A DNA stretch of 64,000 bases from Methyloversatilis discipulorum (GTDB taxonomy: Bacteria; Pseudomonadota; Gammaproteobacteria; Burkholderiales; Rhodocyclaceae): contig NZ_AZUP01000001.1 in assembly GCF_000527135.1 (NCBI RefSeq), forward strand, positions 372,001-436,000. Direction: 5' to 3'. The notes below the pieces were generated by a model that was not told the DNA's origin, ran no database searches, and saw only the letters and a program-made list of their open reading frames with translations. A program made the position numbers and the translations under genes. The number at the start of each line of letters is the position of its first letter. The first letter of the stretch is position 1. This document shows positions 1 to 7,826 of this stretch, piece after piece.

Positions 1-522
1 TTGCTGTATGTCAGCCTCGATCCGCACGGGCCGTCGTTCGATCCGACCGCCCGCGCGCTGACGTCGGCACTGCCGGCGTGGCGCGGCGAACCCGCGGACC
101 GCCACCGTGCCCGCTGGATAGCCTGCGACGCCAACTGGAAGCTGGTCGCCCAGCACTTGCTGGGGGCCTCCGCCACGTGTGCGTCCGGCGACGTCGCGCT
201 GTGCCGTGCCGACGCCGAAGACCAGGCGGCGCTGCTGTTTCCCAATCTCGTGCTGCTGTCATCCGCTGCAGGCTGCTGTGCCGTCGTGCTGCAGCCGGTA
301 TCGCTCACCCGCACGCTGTGCCGGGTCGCGCACTTCGGGCCAGACGACAGCTCGCTCTCGTGGGAGACGCTGCTGCACACCCGGCTTGCCGCCGCCGCGC
401 AGGCGCAGTCGGCGATCGAAGGCGGCGGTATCGGCGGTCGCGGTTGTGATCCGGCCGGCCAGCTGAATGCCGGCGGACGATGGATCGAGACACAGGTGAT
501 GGCGCGCATCGCTGCGCGCTGA
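1..522 (+). CDS. Rieske-type ring-hydroxylating oxygenase-like protein, C-terminal part (partial)
   Basis: The reading frame is open from the first base, so the gene begins left of the window; the Rieske domain would lie there. Visible features resemble the C-terminal half of oxygenase alpha subunits: a beginning like the 'F-V-x-LDP' strand (LYVSLDP, residues 2-8), the NWKLV motif (residues 45-49), an LFPNLVLL strand, and QPVSLTRT near the end. In the family NWK is normally followed by a segment with the two iron-binding histidines; here the following residues (HLLGASATC) do not show that spacing. It may be a degenerate or divergent member. Family assignment is from motif resemblance only. 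Confidence 0.5.
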   Translation: MLYVSLDPHGPSFDPTARALTSALPAWRGEPADRHRARWIACDANWKLVAQHLLGASATCASGDVALCRADAEDQAALLFPNLVLLSSAAGCCAVVLQPVSLTRTLCRVAHFGPDDSSLSWETLLHTRLAAAAQAQSAIEGGGIGGRGCDPAGQLNAGGRWIETQVMARIAAR

Positions 523-553
523 ATGCAGATCGGGCAGACCGGGAGATATCTAT

Positions 554-1243
554 ATGCAAGCACAGATGGAAATGACTGCGGGGCTCGACGATGCGGTGGC
601 CGCTTACCGCGACGGCGATCTGGCGACCGCGGCGCAGCTGTTCGAGACCCTGGCGGAAGAGGGCGACGTCGAAGCGCAGGCCTGGATCGGCGCGCTGCAC
701 GCGAACGGCGAAGGCGTAACGGCCGATCTGACGACGGCCTTCCGCTGGTATCTGCGCGCCGCAGAGGGCGGCCACGTGCCGGCGCAGACCAATGTCGGCG
801 CCATGCTCATCATGGGCAACGGCACGCCCGCCGACCCCGAACGCGGGTTGCACTGGCTGCGTACGGCAGCCGAAGCCGGCGACGCGATGGCGCAGAGCAA
901 TCTGGCGACGCTGTACTTTAAAGGGCAGGGCACGGCGCAGGACGAGGCGCAGGCGGCCCGCTGGTATCGGCAGGCGGCGGGGCAGGGGCACTTCCCCTCT
1001 CAGGCGCGGCTGGGTTTCATGTACGCCAACGGGCTGGGCGTGGACAAGGACCGGGCGCAGGCCTTCGCCTGGCTGTCGCTGGCCGCGCAGCACGGCGTGG
1101 GCAGCGCGCTCAATGCGCTCGAAGGGATGATCGGCCAGATGTCGGCCGAAGAGAAACAGAAGGGGGCTGCGCTTTTTGACCAGTGGCGCAGCCGCACCGC
1201 GGCGGTGTCGTCGCCGGCGCGACTGATTCCGGTTCCGGGGTGA
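554..1243 (+). CDS. Sel1-repeat (TPR-like) protein
   Basis: 229 residues made almost entirely of about four to five Sel1-type helical repeats of 36 residues, with the recurring pattern A-x2-G-x2-A-Q-x2-[IL]-G-x-[ML]-Y-x2-G-x-G and W-Y-x2-A-A (for example 'RWYLRAAEGGHVPAQTNVG'). Such repeats form an alpha-solenoid used for protein-protein interaction. No signal peptide is visible, so it is probably cytoplasmic. A GGGAG sequence lies about 9 bases before the ATG. It sits 31 bases after the oxygenase-like ORF and 4 bases before the next small gene, suggesting one transcript. Its partner is unknown. Confidence 0.8.
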   Translation: MQAQMEMTAGLDDAVAAYRDGDLATAAQLFETLAEEGDVEAQAWIGALHANGEGVTADLTTAFRWYLRAAEGGHVPAQTNVGAMLIMGNGTPADPERGLHWLRTAAEAGDAMAQSNLATLYFKGQGTAQDEAQAARWYRQAAGQGHFPSQARLGFMYANGLGVDKDRAQAFAWLSLAAQHGVGSALNALEGMIGQMSAEEKQKGAALFDQWRSRTAAVSSPARLIPVPG

Positions 1244-1247
1244 TGCA

Positions 1248-1550
1248 ATGAGCTACAGCGTGCAGCAGATCAAGTTCGAATGCCTCTCCTATATCAAGGA
1301 GTTCGGCGCGCGCATGGACGAGTGGTCCATCGGCATGGCGGACGACCCGGAACACGCGCTGTTCGGCCTGTGCGGCGTCGACCCGGAGCGCGACATCTGG
1401 CTGTGGAAGCCTGCACTGTCGGTGAATGCTGCGCGCACCGTGGTCGACTTCATGACCGGCCGCTACCGGCTGCATCCTGCGCGTGCGTCGAGTGCACCCG
1501 GCGGCCGCTGCGTGTTCATGTACCGACGATCGAAAATTGTAGATGGATAG
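1248..1550 (+). CDS. Hypothetical small protein (100 aa)
   Basis: I do not recognise this family. The protein has an acidic, aromatic-rich centre (ERDIWLWKPAL) and a basic C-terminus ending RRSKIVDG, with no signal peptide or membrane segment. It starts 4 bases after the Sel1 gene stop and is probably cotranscribed with it. Coding-like GC-rich third positions persist until about residue 90. The last few codons run into the sequence just before the BIME-like repeat region, so the natural C-terminus may have been altered. Confidence 0.55.
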   Translation: MSYSVQQIKFECLSYIKEFGARMDEWSIGMADDPEHALFGLCGVDPERDIWLWKPALSVNAARTVVDFMTGRYRLHPARASSAPGGRCVFMYRRSKIVDG

Positions 1551-1574
1551 CGACCCGAGCCGGGGTCGGGGTTT

Positions 1575-1662
1575 TGTGGGAGGGGTCGTCTGACCCCGAC
1601 AGCGGCATAGATCGAAGCCGGCGGACTGCAGCGGCCGCGTCGCGGCCAAGGCCGCTCCCACA
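1575..1662. repeat. BIME-like repeat, copy 1 (88 bp)
   Basis: Begins TGTGGG and ends CCCACA, so the ends are inverted. The left half holds a GGGGTC-GTCT-GACCCC hairpin; the right half holds a GCGGCC-AA-GGCCGC hairpin. Copy 2 at 1707-1794 has the same length and layout with scattered substitutions. Confidence 0.8.
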
Positions 1663-1706
1663 GTGGACGTGCGCCAGATCCGCGACCCTAGCCTGAGTAG
1701 GGGTTC

Positions 1707-1794
1707 TGTGGGGAGGGTCTTCTGACCCCGACAGCGGCCTGTACCGAAGCCCACAGTCTGCACCGGCCACGTCGCGGCCAAGGCCGCTCCCACA
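1707..1794. repeat. BIME-like repeat, copy 2 (88 bp)
   Basis: Same length as copy 1, same TGTGGG/CCCACA ends, a GGGTC-TTCT-GACCC hairpin on the left and the identical GCGGCC-AA-GGCCGC hairpin on the right. Conserved blocks include TGACCCCGACAGCGGC and GTCGCGGCCAAGGCCGCTCC. Confidence 0.8.
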
Positions 1795-1828
1795 AGGCAT
1801 GCGTGACCCACGGCGGGAGCCGAGGTGT

Positions 1829-1905
1829 TGTGGGAGCGAGCTTGCTCGCGATTGCAGCCTTGATCGGAGCTTGCAGCTCGTCGAAGCCGCGTCGCGGCCG
1901 TCCCG
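1829..1905. repeat. REP-like element, decayed third copy
   Basis: Starts TGTGGGAGCGAG-CTTGCTCGCGA, the classical REP-type hairpin (GCGAGC-TT-GCTCGC). The right side keeps CGAAGCC and GTCGCGGCCG but lacks the closing CCCACA, so it looks like a degenerate or different subclass copy of the two 88-bp units upstream. Confidence 0.55.
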
Positions 1906-1931
1906 CGCGCGCACGAGAATGCCGATGTCTT

Positions 1932-1971
1932 GATGATCCGGAAGCGCGTGCATCCGCGCTCCCGGATCATC
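1932..1971. repeat. 40-bp inverted repeat
   Basis: Outer arms GATGATCCGG and CCGGATCATC pair perfectly; after one A/C mismatch the inner arms AGCGCG and CGCGCT pair around a 6-base loop. It is followed on the plus strand by A-rich DNA and not by T residues, so it is not an obvious terminator for either strand. Confidence 0.6.
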
Positions 1972-2004
1972 GAAAAGAATTTGAAAAAAAGCCGTTGCCG
2001 ATGC

Positions 2005-2033
2005 TTGACGCACCGCAACAGCCTTCCTATCAT
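2005..2033 (+). promoter_or_regulatory. Sigma-70-type promoter upstream of urtA
   Basis: TTGACG at 2005-2010 and TATCAT at 2028-2033 with an exact 17-base spacer. An A-rich stretch at 1972-1988 lies where an UP element could act. A transcript would begin near 2040 and run straight into the hairpin and terminator below. Confidence 0.6.
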
Positions 2034-2039
2034 CGATTC

Positions 2040-2126
2040 AACTTTCAGCGCCGCCAGCATTGCCGGCGCTGAACAAGGCAAAAGGGCCTGCCCTGGATCT
2101 CCGGATCCGGGCAGGCCCTTTTTTTT
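2040..2126 (+). ncRNA. Candidate small RNA or attenuated leader of urtA
   Basis: From the promoter's expected start near 2040, the transcript would have a 10-bp hairpin (TTCAGCGCCG/CGGCGCTGAA, 2044-2073) and then an intrinsic terminator at 2080-2126, about 87 nt in all. That layout fits a Hfq-type small RNA or a conditional terminator controlling urtA. No known riboswitch consensus was recognised. No expression data are available. Confidence 0.4.
2080..2126 (+). terminator. Intrinsic terminator before urtA
   Basis: AAAA-GGGCCTGCCC pairs with GGGCAGGCCC, extended by GGATC/GATCC around a 4-base loop, and is followed by eight T residues (2119-2126). It lies between the promoter at 2005 and urtA, with no second convincing promoter after it. 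Confidence 0.8.
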
Positions 2127-2213
2127 CGCCTTCACGACACGTAAGTCCGCCCCGGCAACGACGACGGTGCGATCGAAAGCCACTTTCTTTCATCACTTCC
2201 ATCGAGGTTCACC

Positions 2214-3389
2214 ATGAAGAATCAAATCAGGCGCGACATTATCAAAGGCCTTGCGCTCGCATCCGTCGCCGGTCCGTGGATGGTGCGCAACGCCATGGCC
2301 GACGACACCGTGAAGGTGGGCATCCTGCATTCACTGACCGGCACCATCGCGCTGGCCGAAGCGTCGGTGGTCGATGCTGAAAAGCTCGCCATCGACGAGA
2401 TCAACGCCGCCGGTGGCGTGCTCGGCAAGAAGATCGTTCCGGTGGTCGAGGACGGCGCCAGCGACTGGCCCACCTTCGCCGAGAAGGCGCGCAAGCTGCT
2501 TGACCGCGACAAGGTCGCGGCCGTGTTCGGCTGCTACACCTCGGCTTCGCGCAAGGCGGTGCTGCCGGTATTCGAACAGATGAAGGGCCTGTTGTACTAC
2601 CCGACCTACTACGAAGGCCAGGAACAGTCGCCGAACATTCTCTACACCGCACACGAGGCGACGCAGCAGTGCATTCAGGCCTGCAACTGGCTGCTGGCCA
2701 ACCGCGGCAAGACGGTGTACCTGATCGGCTCCGACTACATCTGGCCGCGCGTCACCAACAAGATCGCACGCCCGACCATCGTCAAGGGCGGCGGCAAGGT
2801 GCTGGGCGAGGAATACCTGCCGCTGGGCAGCACCAACTTCGGTTCGACCATCAACAAGATCAAGGCCACCAAGCCGGACATCATCCTGAGTACCGTGGTC
2901 GGCGGTTCCAACGTGGCCTTCTACAAGCAGCTCAAGGCGGCCGGCGTGAACTTCAACAAGACCACGGTGATGGCGCTCGCGGTGTCGGAAGAGGAAGTGT
3001 CGGGCATCGGCAAGGAGAACGTGCAGGACGTGCTCACCTGCATGAGCTATCTGCAGAGCCTCGATAACCCCGCGAACAAGAAATTCGTTGCCGCCTTCAA
3101 GGCCAAGTACGGCGACAAGCGCGTCACCGGCGACACGCTGGCCAGCGCCTATACCGCGGTCTATCTGTGGAAGATGGCGGTCGAGAAGGCCAAGAGCTTC
3201 GACGTCGACAAGGTGGTCGCCGCCTCGGCCAACCTCGAGTTCGAAGGGCCGGAAGGCAAGGTGAAGTTCCACGCGACCAACCACCACCTGTGGAAGCAGG
3301 CGCGCATCGGCTCCTTCACCGCCGACGGTCAGGTCAAGCTGATCTACGAATCGCCGCTGATCGAACCCAATCCTTATCCGACGCTGTAA
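2214..3389 (+). CDS. urtA: Urea ABC transporter substrate-binding protein
   Basis: 391 residues, periplasmic binding protein of the branched-chain amino acid/amide type. The N-terminus is a twin-charged leader (MKNQIRRDIIKGLALASVAGPW) followed by the mature-type start DDTVKVGILHSLTGTIA. Family features include FGCYTSASRKAVLPVFE and LYYPTYYEGQEQSPNI, characteristic of UrtA. UrtA captures urea for the UrtBCDE importer, but urtBCDE do not follow; the urease maturation and structural genes do. The gap to ureE contains a strong hairpin without a T-tract (3425-3453), which may stabilise the urtA message so that it is made in excess. The start is fixed by an ATG just before the leader sequence. Confidence 0.93.
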   Translation: MKNQIRRDIIKGLALASVAGPWMVRNAMADDTVKVGILHSLTGTIALAEASVVDAEKLAIDEINAAGGVLGKKIVPVVEDGASDWPTFAEKARKLLDRDKVAAVFGCYTSASRKAVLPVFEQMKGLLYYPTYYEGQEQSPNILYTAHEATQQCIQACNWLLANRGKTVYLIGSDYIWPRVTNKIARPTIVKGGGKVLGEEYLPLGSTNFGSTINKIKATKPDIILSTVVGGSNVAFYKQLKAAGVNFNKTTVMALAVSEEEVSGIGKENVQDVLTCMSYLQSLDNPANKKFVAAFKAKYGDKRVTGDTLASAYTAVYLWKMAVEKAKSFDVDKVVAASANLEFEGPEGKVKFHATNHHLWKQARIGSFTADGQVKLIYESPLIEPNPYPTL

Positions 3390-3424
3390 GCCGCACGCCG
3401 CCCGCGGGCGGCTGCGCTGATGGT

Positions 3425-3453
3425 GGCTGTCCCGCGGCATTTGCGGGACAGCC
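3425..3453 (+). promoter_or_regulatory. Perfect 11-bp hairpin between urtA and ureE
   Basis: GGCTGTCCCGC and GCGGGACAGCC pair perfectly around a 7-base loop, with no T-tract following. Such hairpins after binding-protein genes commonly protect the upstream mRNA from 3' exonucleases and lower expression of what follows. Function here is inferred. Confidence 0.55.
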
Positions 3454-3483
3454 CGGACCCGACCGCAAGGAAGAGACCGAACA

Positions 3484-3975
3484 ATGCTCAGACTGACAGA
3501 CATCGTCGGCAATGCGTCCGACCCGGACATCGCCGATCGGCTGCATCACATCGAACACGACGGCGGCGTCGAGCGCGTGCGCCTGTCGCGCAACGACCTG
3601 GCGCGCCGTCGGCAGCGTCTGGTGACCGACCGCGGCACCGAACTGGCGCTGATGCTGGACCGCGGTGCGCAGCTCGAGAACGGCTCGGTGCTGCTGCTCG
3701 AACCGGGGCGCGCCGTGCTGGTGATGCTCGACGAACCACAGTGGCTGGTGCTGCGCGCCGCCCACGCGGCCGGCGCGCTGGAGATCGGCTACTTCGCCGG
3801 CAACATGCACTGGAAGGTGCGCTTCGACGGCGACTGCCTGTGGATCGCGCTCGAAGGCCCGCGCGAGGGTTATCTGAAGCGCATGACCCACCTGCTGGCG
3901 CGCGGCGACGCGAACGTGCTCGATGCGCCGGCGCAGGGCGGCACACGCTACCTCACCGTTCCGCATGCGCACTGA
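3484..3975 (+). CDS. ureE: Urease accessory protein UreE (nickel metallochaperone)
   Basis: 163 residues. UreE carries nickel to the urease apoenzyme through the UreDFG complex in the cytoplasm. The C-terminal domain shows the usual sequence around the conserved metal site: YFAGNMHWKVRF, then RMTHLLARGDANV. The extreme C-terminus is only HAH; the long histidine tail seen in some UreE proteins is absent, so storage capacity for nickel is probably small. The start follows a GGAAGAG Shine-Dalgarno-like sequence. The ureF start lies immediately at its stop. Confidence 0.9.
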   Translation: MLRLTDIVGNASDPDIADRLHHIEHDGGVERVRLSRNDLARRRQRLVTDRGTELALMLDRGAQLENGSVLLLEPGRAVLVMLDEPQWLVLRAAHAAGALEIGYFAGNMHWKVRFDGDCLWIALEGPREGYLKRMTHLLARGDANVLDAPAQGGTRYLTVPHAH

Positions 3976-3976
3976 C

Positions 3977-4723
3977 ATGAACGCACCATACGCTCCCTTT
4001 CATCTTCCGCCGCCCGACGACGAGGGCCGAGGCGACGCGATCGGCATGCTCGGCATGCTGCAGTTCGCCGACAGCTTCTTTCCCAGCGGCGCCACCTCGT
4101 TCTCGTGGGGCCTGGAATCGCTGAAGCTCGACGGCAAGGTCGGCGGCGCAGAACAGGTGTTCGAGCTGCTGTGCAGCCACATCGAACAGCGCTGGGCCGG
4201 CTTCGACCGGCCGCTGATGCAGGCGTCACGCACCGCGTGGACGCAGCGCGGCGCCGCTGCACTGGCCGACGTGACCGGACTGGACCGCCTGTGCGAGGCG
4301 ATGAACCTCGTGCGCGGCTGGCGCGATGCAAGCCGCCGCCTTGGCTTCACGCAGCTGCGCGTGCACGCCGATCTCGGCCTGGGCATCGCTCAGGTCTATC
4401 TGGACCAGGTGCGCGCCGCCGGTCTGCCCGGACATCTGCCGGTGGTGCAAGGCCTGGTGTGGGGCGCCTACGGACTGTCGGCCTCCGGCTGCGACGCGAT
4501 GGCTGCGAGCGGCCTGTGCACCACGGTGGTCGGTGCCGCGCTGCGCATGGGCCTGATCGGTCACACCGAAGGCCAGCGTCTGCTGGCGCGCACGCGGCCG
4601 CTGATTGCGCGCGTCATCGACACGCCCCCGCCATCGACCGACGAATTGTGGAACGGCGCGCCGGCGCTCGACATCGCGGCCATGCGCCACGAACCGCGCA
4701 GCGCCCGGCTGTTCGCCAACTGA
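3977..4723 (+). CDS. ureF: Urease accessory protein UreF
   Basis: About 248 residues, all-helical. UreF bridges UreD and UreG in the urease activation complex and gates GTP-dependent nickel insertion. Family signatures are LQFADSFFPSGATSFSWGLE near the N-terminus and VVQGLVWGAYGLSA in the middle. The frame is open back to 3923, but that would overlap ureE heavily. ATG at 3977, one base after the ureE stop, fits operon logic; ATG 3965 is an alternative. The gene is followed after 15 bases by the fused urease gamma/beta gene. Confidence 0.9.
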   Translation: MNAPYAPFHLPPPDDEGRGDAIGMLGMLQFADSFFPSGATSFSWGLESLKLDGKVGGAEQVFELLCSHIEQRWAGFDRPLMQASRTAWTQRGAAALADVTGLDRLCEAMNLVRGWRDASRRLGFTQLRVHADLGLGIAQVYLDQVRAAGLPGHLPVVQGLVWGAYGLSASGCDAMAASGLCTTVVGAALRMGLIGHTEGQRLLARTRPLIARVIDTPPPSTDELWNGAPALDIAAMRHEPRSARLFAN

Positions 4724-4738
4724 CTGGAAAGCGCACAC

Positions 4739-5443
4739 ATGCTGCTCACACCGACCGAACTCGAAAGACTGACGATATTCAACGCCGCCGAACTGGCGCG
4801 CCGGCGCCGCGCGCGCGGCCTCAAGCTTAATTGCCCCGAGGCGATCGCGATCATCGTCGACGACATCCTCGAAGGCGCACGCGACGGTCGTACGGTGGCC
4901 GAACTGATTGGCTACGGCTCGCAGATCCTGAACAGCGACGACGTGTTGCCTGGCGTCGCCGCGCTGATGCCGATGATCCAGGTCGAAGCGAGCTTTCCGG
5001 ACGGCACCAAGCTGGTGACCGTGCATGACCCGATACGGCCCGGACCCGATGCCGCGAACGCGCCGGTGCCCGACCGCATACCGGGCGAAATCATCCCGGC
5101 AGACGGCCGCATCGAACTGAATCCCGGTCGCCGCCGCGCCACGCTGCGTGCGTTGAACACCGGCGACCGGCCGATACAGGTTGGCAGCCACTTCCATTTC
5201 TTCGAGGTGAACCGCGCGCTCGAATTCGACCGCGCCCAGGCCTGGGGCATGCACCTGGACATCGCCGCCGGCACCGCGGTGCGCTTCGAGCCGGGCGAGG
5301 ACAAGGAGGTGACGCTGGTGGCCTTCGGCGGCAGCGGCGAGGTGTTCGGCCTGAACCGGCTGGCCGAAGGATCGACCGCCGACGGCGCCGGCCTGCCCGA
5401 CGCGCTGACCCGCGCCCGCGCCGCCGGATTCCGCGGCGCCTGA
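4739..5443 (+). CDS. ureAB: Urease subunit gamma/beta fusion
   Basis: 234 residues that fuse two normally separate urease subunits. Residues 1-100 are UreA (gamma): [23 protein letters not shown], then [14 protein letters not shown]. Residues about 118-220 are UreB (beta): [17 protein letters not shown], then [19 protein letters not shown] and [17 protein letters not shown] linker of about 17 residues joins them. A C-terminal extension ending ARAAGFRGA goes beyond the typical beta subunit. Fused gamma/beta subunits are known from Helicobacter and some actinobacteria; most betaproteobacteria keep them apart. I see no frameshift; the frame is continuous. It lies between ureF and ureC. Confidence 0.92.
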   Translation: MLLTPTELERLTIFNAAELARRRRARGLKLNCPEAIAIIVDDILEGARDGRTVAELIGYGSQILNSDDVLPGVAALMPMIQVEASFPDGTKLVTVHDPIRPGPDAANAPVPDRIPGEIIPADGRIELNPGRRRATLRALNTGDRPIQVGSHFHFFEVNRALEFDRAQAWGMHLDIAAGTAVRFEPGEDKEVTLVAFGGSGEVFGLNRLAEGSTADGAGLPDALTRARAAGFRGA

Positions 5444-5467
5444 CCGACAGATCACGGAGAACACCAC

Positions 5468-7180
5468 ATGACATCGCTCACCCGCCGCGACTACGCGGCG
5501 ATGTACGGACCGACCAAGGGCGACATGGTGCGCCTGGGCGACACCTCGCTGCTGGCGGAAATCGAGCACGACTTCTCGACGCCCGGTGACGAGTGCCTGC
5601 ACGGCGGCGGCAAGACGCTGCGCGACGGCCTTGGCATGATGGGCGGGCTCACGTCCGAACAGGGTGCGCTCGACATGCTGATCAGCAACGTTGTCGTGAT
5701 CGACGCGGTGGCCGGCATCGTCAAGGGCGACATCGGCATCAAGGACGGGCGCATCGTCGCCATCGGCAAGGCCGGCAATCCGCACGTGATGGATGGCGTG
5801 CATCCGCAGCTGCTGGTCGGCAACGCCACCACCGTGCGCGACGGCGAAGGGCTGATCGCCACCGCCGGCGGGCTGGATGTGCACGTGCATTTCGATTCGG
5901 CGCAACTGGTCGAGCACGCACTGGCCTCCGGCATCACGACGATGTTCGGCGGCTCGCTCGGACCGATCACCGTGGGCATCGACTGCGGCGGCGCGTGGAA
6001 TGTCGGCCGCATGCTGCAGGCGTCCGAACAGTGGCCGATGAATTTCGGCTTCCTCGGCCGCGGCAATTCGTCGCGCCCGGAATCGCTGGTGGAGCAGATG
6101 AAGGCGGGTTGCATCGGCCTGAAGATCCACGAGGACTGGGGCGCCACGCCGGCCACGATAGACACCTGCCTGTCGGTGGCCGACGAGATGGATTTCCAGG
6201 TACAACTGCACACCGACACGCTGAACGAATCCGGCTTTCTCGAAGACACGCTGGCCGCGACGAAGGGTCGCACCATCCACATGTATCACACCGAGGGCGC
6301 GGGCGGCGGCCATGCGCCGGACGTGATCTGTGTGGCCGGTCTGCAGCACTGCCTGCCGTCGTCGACCAACCCGACCAACCCCTACACGGTGAACACTTTC
6401 GACGAGCACCTGGACATGATCATGGTGTGCCACCACCTGAATCCTGCGGTGCCGGAGGACGTGGCCTTCGCCGAAAGCCGCATCCGCGCGCAGACCATCG
6501 CCGCCGAAGACGTGCTGCACGACATGGGCGCGATCTCGATGCTGGGCTCGGACAGCCAGGGCATGGGGCGCATCAACGAAGTGATCTGCCGCACCTGGCA
6601 GCTGGCCAGCAAGATGAAGGACCAGTTCGGCCGCCTGCCGGAAGAGACCACGCGCAGCGCCGACAACGAACGCATCCTGCGTTACATCGCCAAGTACACG
6701 ATCAACGCTGCGCGCTCGTTCGGCGTCGATCACCACGTCGGCTCGCTGGAGCCGGGCAAGCTCGCCGACATCGTGCTGTGGCGTCCGGCCTTCTTCGGCA
6801 TCAAGCCGGAAATCGTGGTCAAGGGCGGCTTCATCGCCTACGGCGCGATGGGTGATTCCGCGGCGTCACTGATGACCTGTGAGCCGCTCATCATGCGCCC
6901 GCAGTGGGGCGCCTTCGGTCGCGCACCGCAGGGCCTGTCGGCCAACTTCGTCTGCGCCGCCTCGCTCGACAGCGACCTCAATGGCCGGCTCGACATCCGC
7001 AAGGCACTGCTGCCCTGCAAGGGCACGCGCACGCTGCAGAAGGCCGACATGGTGCGCAACGCTGCCTGCCCCAACATCACGGTCAATCCGCAGACCTTCG
7101 AAGTGAGTGTCGACGGGCGCGTCATCAGCTGCCCGCCGGTCGACCGCGTGCCATTGAACCGTCTTTACATGCTGAGGTGA
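5468..7180 (+). CDS. ureC: Urease subunit alpha (catalytic)
   Basis: 570 residues, the normal length. It hydrolyses urea to ammonia and carbamate at a dinuclear nickel centre in the cytoplasm. The metal and catalytic residues are intact: H139 and H141 in HVHF, the carbamylated lysine K219 in GLKIHEDWG, the histidines of QLHTDTLNE and [12 protein letters not shown], catalytic C321-H322 in MVCHHL on the active-site flap, and D362 in GSDSQGMGR. It is preceded by a GGAGA ribosome site and followed after 4 bases by ureG, so translation is probably coupled. Confidence 0.97.
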   Translation: MTSLTRRDYAAMYGPTKGDMVRLGDTSLLAEIEHDFSTPGDECLHGGGKTLRDGLGMMGGLTSEQGALDMLISNVVVIDAVAGIVKGDIGIKDGRIVAIGKAGNPHVMDGVHPQLLVGNATTVRDGEGLIATAGGLDVHVHFDSAQLVEHALASGITTMFGGSLGPITVGIDCGGAWNVGRMLQASEQWPMNFGFLGRGNSSRPESLVEQMKAGCIGLKIHEDWGATPATIDTCLSVADEMDFQVQLHTDTLNESGFLEDTLAATKGRTIHMYHTEGAGGGHAPDVICVAGLQHCLPSSTNPTNPYTVNTFDEHLDMIMVCHHLNPAVPEDVAFAESRIRAQTIAAEDVLHDMGAISMLGSDSQGMGRINEVICRTWQLASKMKDQFGRLPEETTRSADNERILRYIAKYTINAARSFGVDHHVGSLEPGKLADIVLWRPAFFGIKPEIVVKGGFIAYGAMGDSAASLMTCEPLIMRPQWGAFGRAPQGLSANFVCAASLDSDLNGRLDIRKALLPCKGTRTLQKADMVRNAACPNITVNPQTFEVSVDGRVISCPPVDRVPLNRLYMLR

Positions 7181-7184
7181 TGTC

Positions 7185-7826
7185 ATGTCCGCACAACTGA
7201 ACACCCATTCGCGACCGCGCGGCGCCGCCCGGGTCGGCATCGGCGGCCCGGTCGGTTCCGGCAAGACCGCTCTGCTGGAACAGCTCATTCCGCGCTTCAT
7301 CAAACGCGGCACCGACATCGCGGTCATCACCAACGATCTGGTGACCGCCGAGGACGCCGAGCGCGTGCGCCGCAGCGGCCTGATCGCGCCGGAGCGCGTG
7401 CTGGCGGTCGAAACCGGCGCCTGCCCGCACACCGCGATCCGCGAGGACCCCACGCTCAACCTCGCCGCGGCCGACGAGCTGGACCGCGCCTACCCGGGCC
7501 TGGAACTGATCCTGATCGAGAGCGGCGGCGACAACCTGGCGTCGTCCTTCTCGCTCGATCTGGTCGACTACTGGCTGTTCGTGATCGACGTGGCCGGCGG
7601 CGACGACATTCCGCGCAAGCGCGGGCTGGGGGTACTGCAGTGCGATCTGCTGGTGATCAACAAGGTCGACCTGGCGCCGCATGTGAACGTGAACCTCGAT
7701 CGCATGGTGGCCGAGGCGGAAGAGGTGCGCGCCGGCCGCGCCACGCTGCTCACCAACTGTTCGCGTGGCGACGGTGTTGACGCGGTGGTCGAGCGCATCG
7801 CGCAGGAGGTGCTGTTTGACCGTTGA
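7185..7826 (+). CDS. ureG: Urease accessory GTPase UreG
   Basis: 213 residues, SIMIBI-class GTPase that powers nickel delivery to urease. The P-loop GPVGSGKT is at residues 21-28. [13 protein letters not shown] and the family's metal-binding motif CPH (in [13 protein letters not shown]) follow, then [14 protein letters not shown] (Walker B region) and [11 protein letters not shown] (NKxD guanine specificity). The last codons contain an AGGAGG that serves as ribosome site of ureD. Confidence 0.95.
   Translation: MSAQLNTHSRPRGAARVGIGGPVGSGKTALLEQLIPRFIKRGTDIAVITNDLVTAEDAERVRRSGLIAPERVLAVETGACPHTAIREDPTLNLAAADELDRAYPGLELILIESGGDNLASSFSLDLVDYWLFVIDVAGGDDIPRKRGLGVLQCDLLVINKVDLAPHVNVNLDRMVAEAEEVRAGRATLLTNCSRGDGVDAVVERIAQEVLFDR

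Larger units (their letters stand above)
1551..2213. other. Intergenic region with repeats, inverted repeat and leader
   Basis: No convincing protein-coding gene is seen in these 663 bases. It holds, in order, two 88-bp BIME-like repeats and a decayed third one (1575-1905), a long inverted repeat (1932-1971), an A-rich tract (1972-1988), a good sigma-70 promoter (2005-2033), a short hairpin (2044-2073) and a strong intrinsic terminator (2080-2126), followed by 87 bases of leader before urtA. Confidence 0.7.

Noticed and set aside
2040..2213. A guanidine (ykkC) or other known riboswitch in the urtA leader
   Set aside because: I looked for the conserved ykkC and mini-ykkC motifs and did not find them. 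The structure seen is a simple hairpin plus terminator.
2127..2213. A sigma-54 promoter for urtA
   Set aside because: The GG and GC doublets in this stretch are 15 bases apart; the sigma-54 consensus needs about 11.
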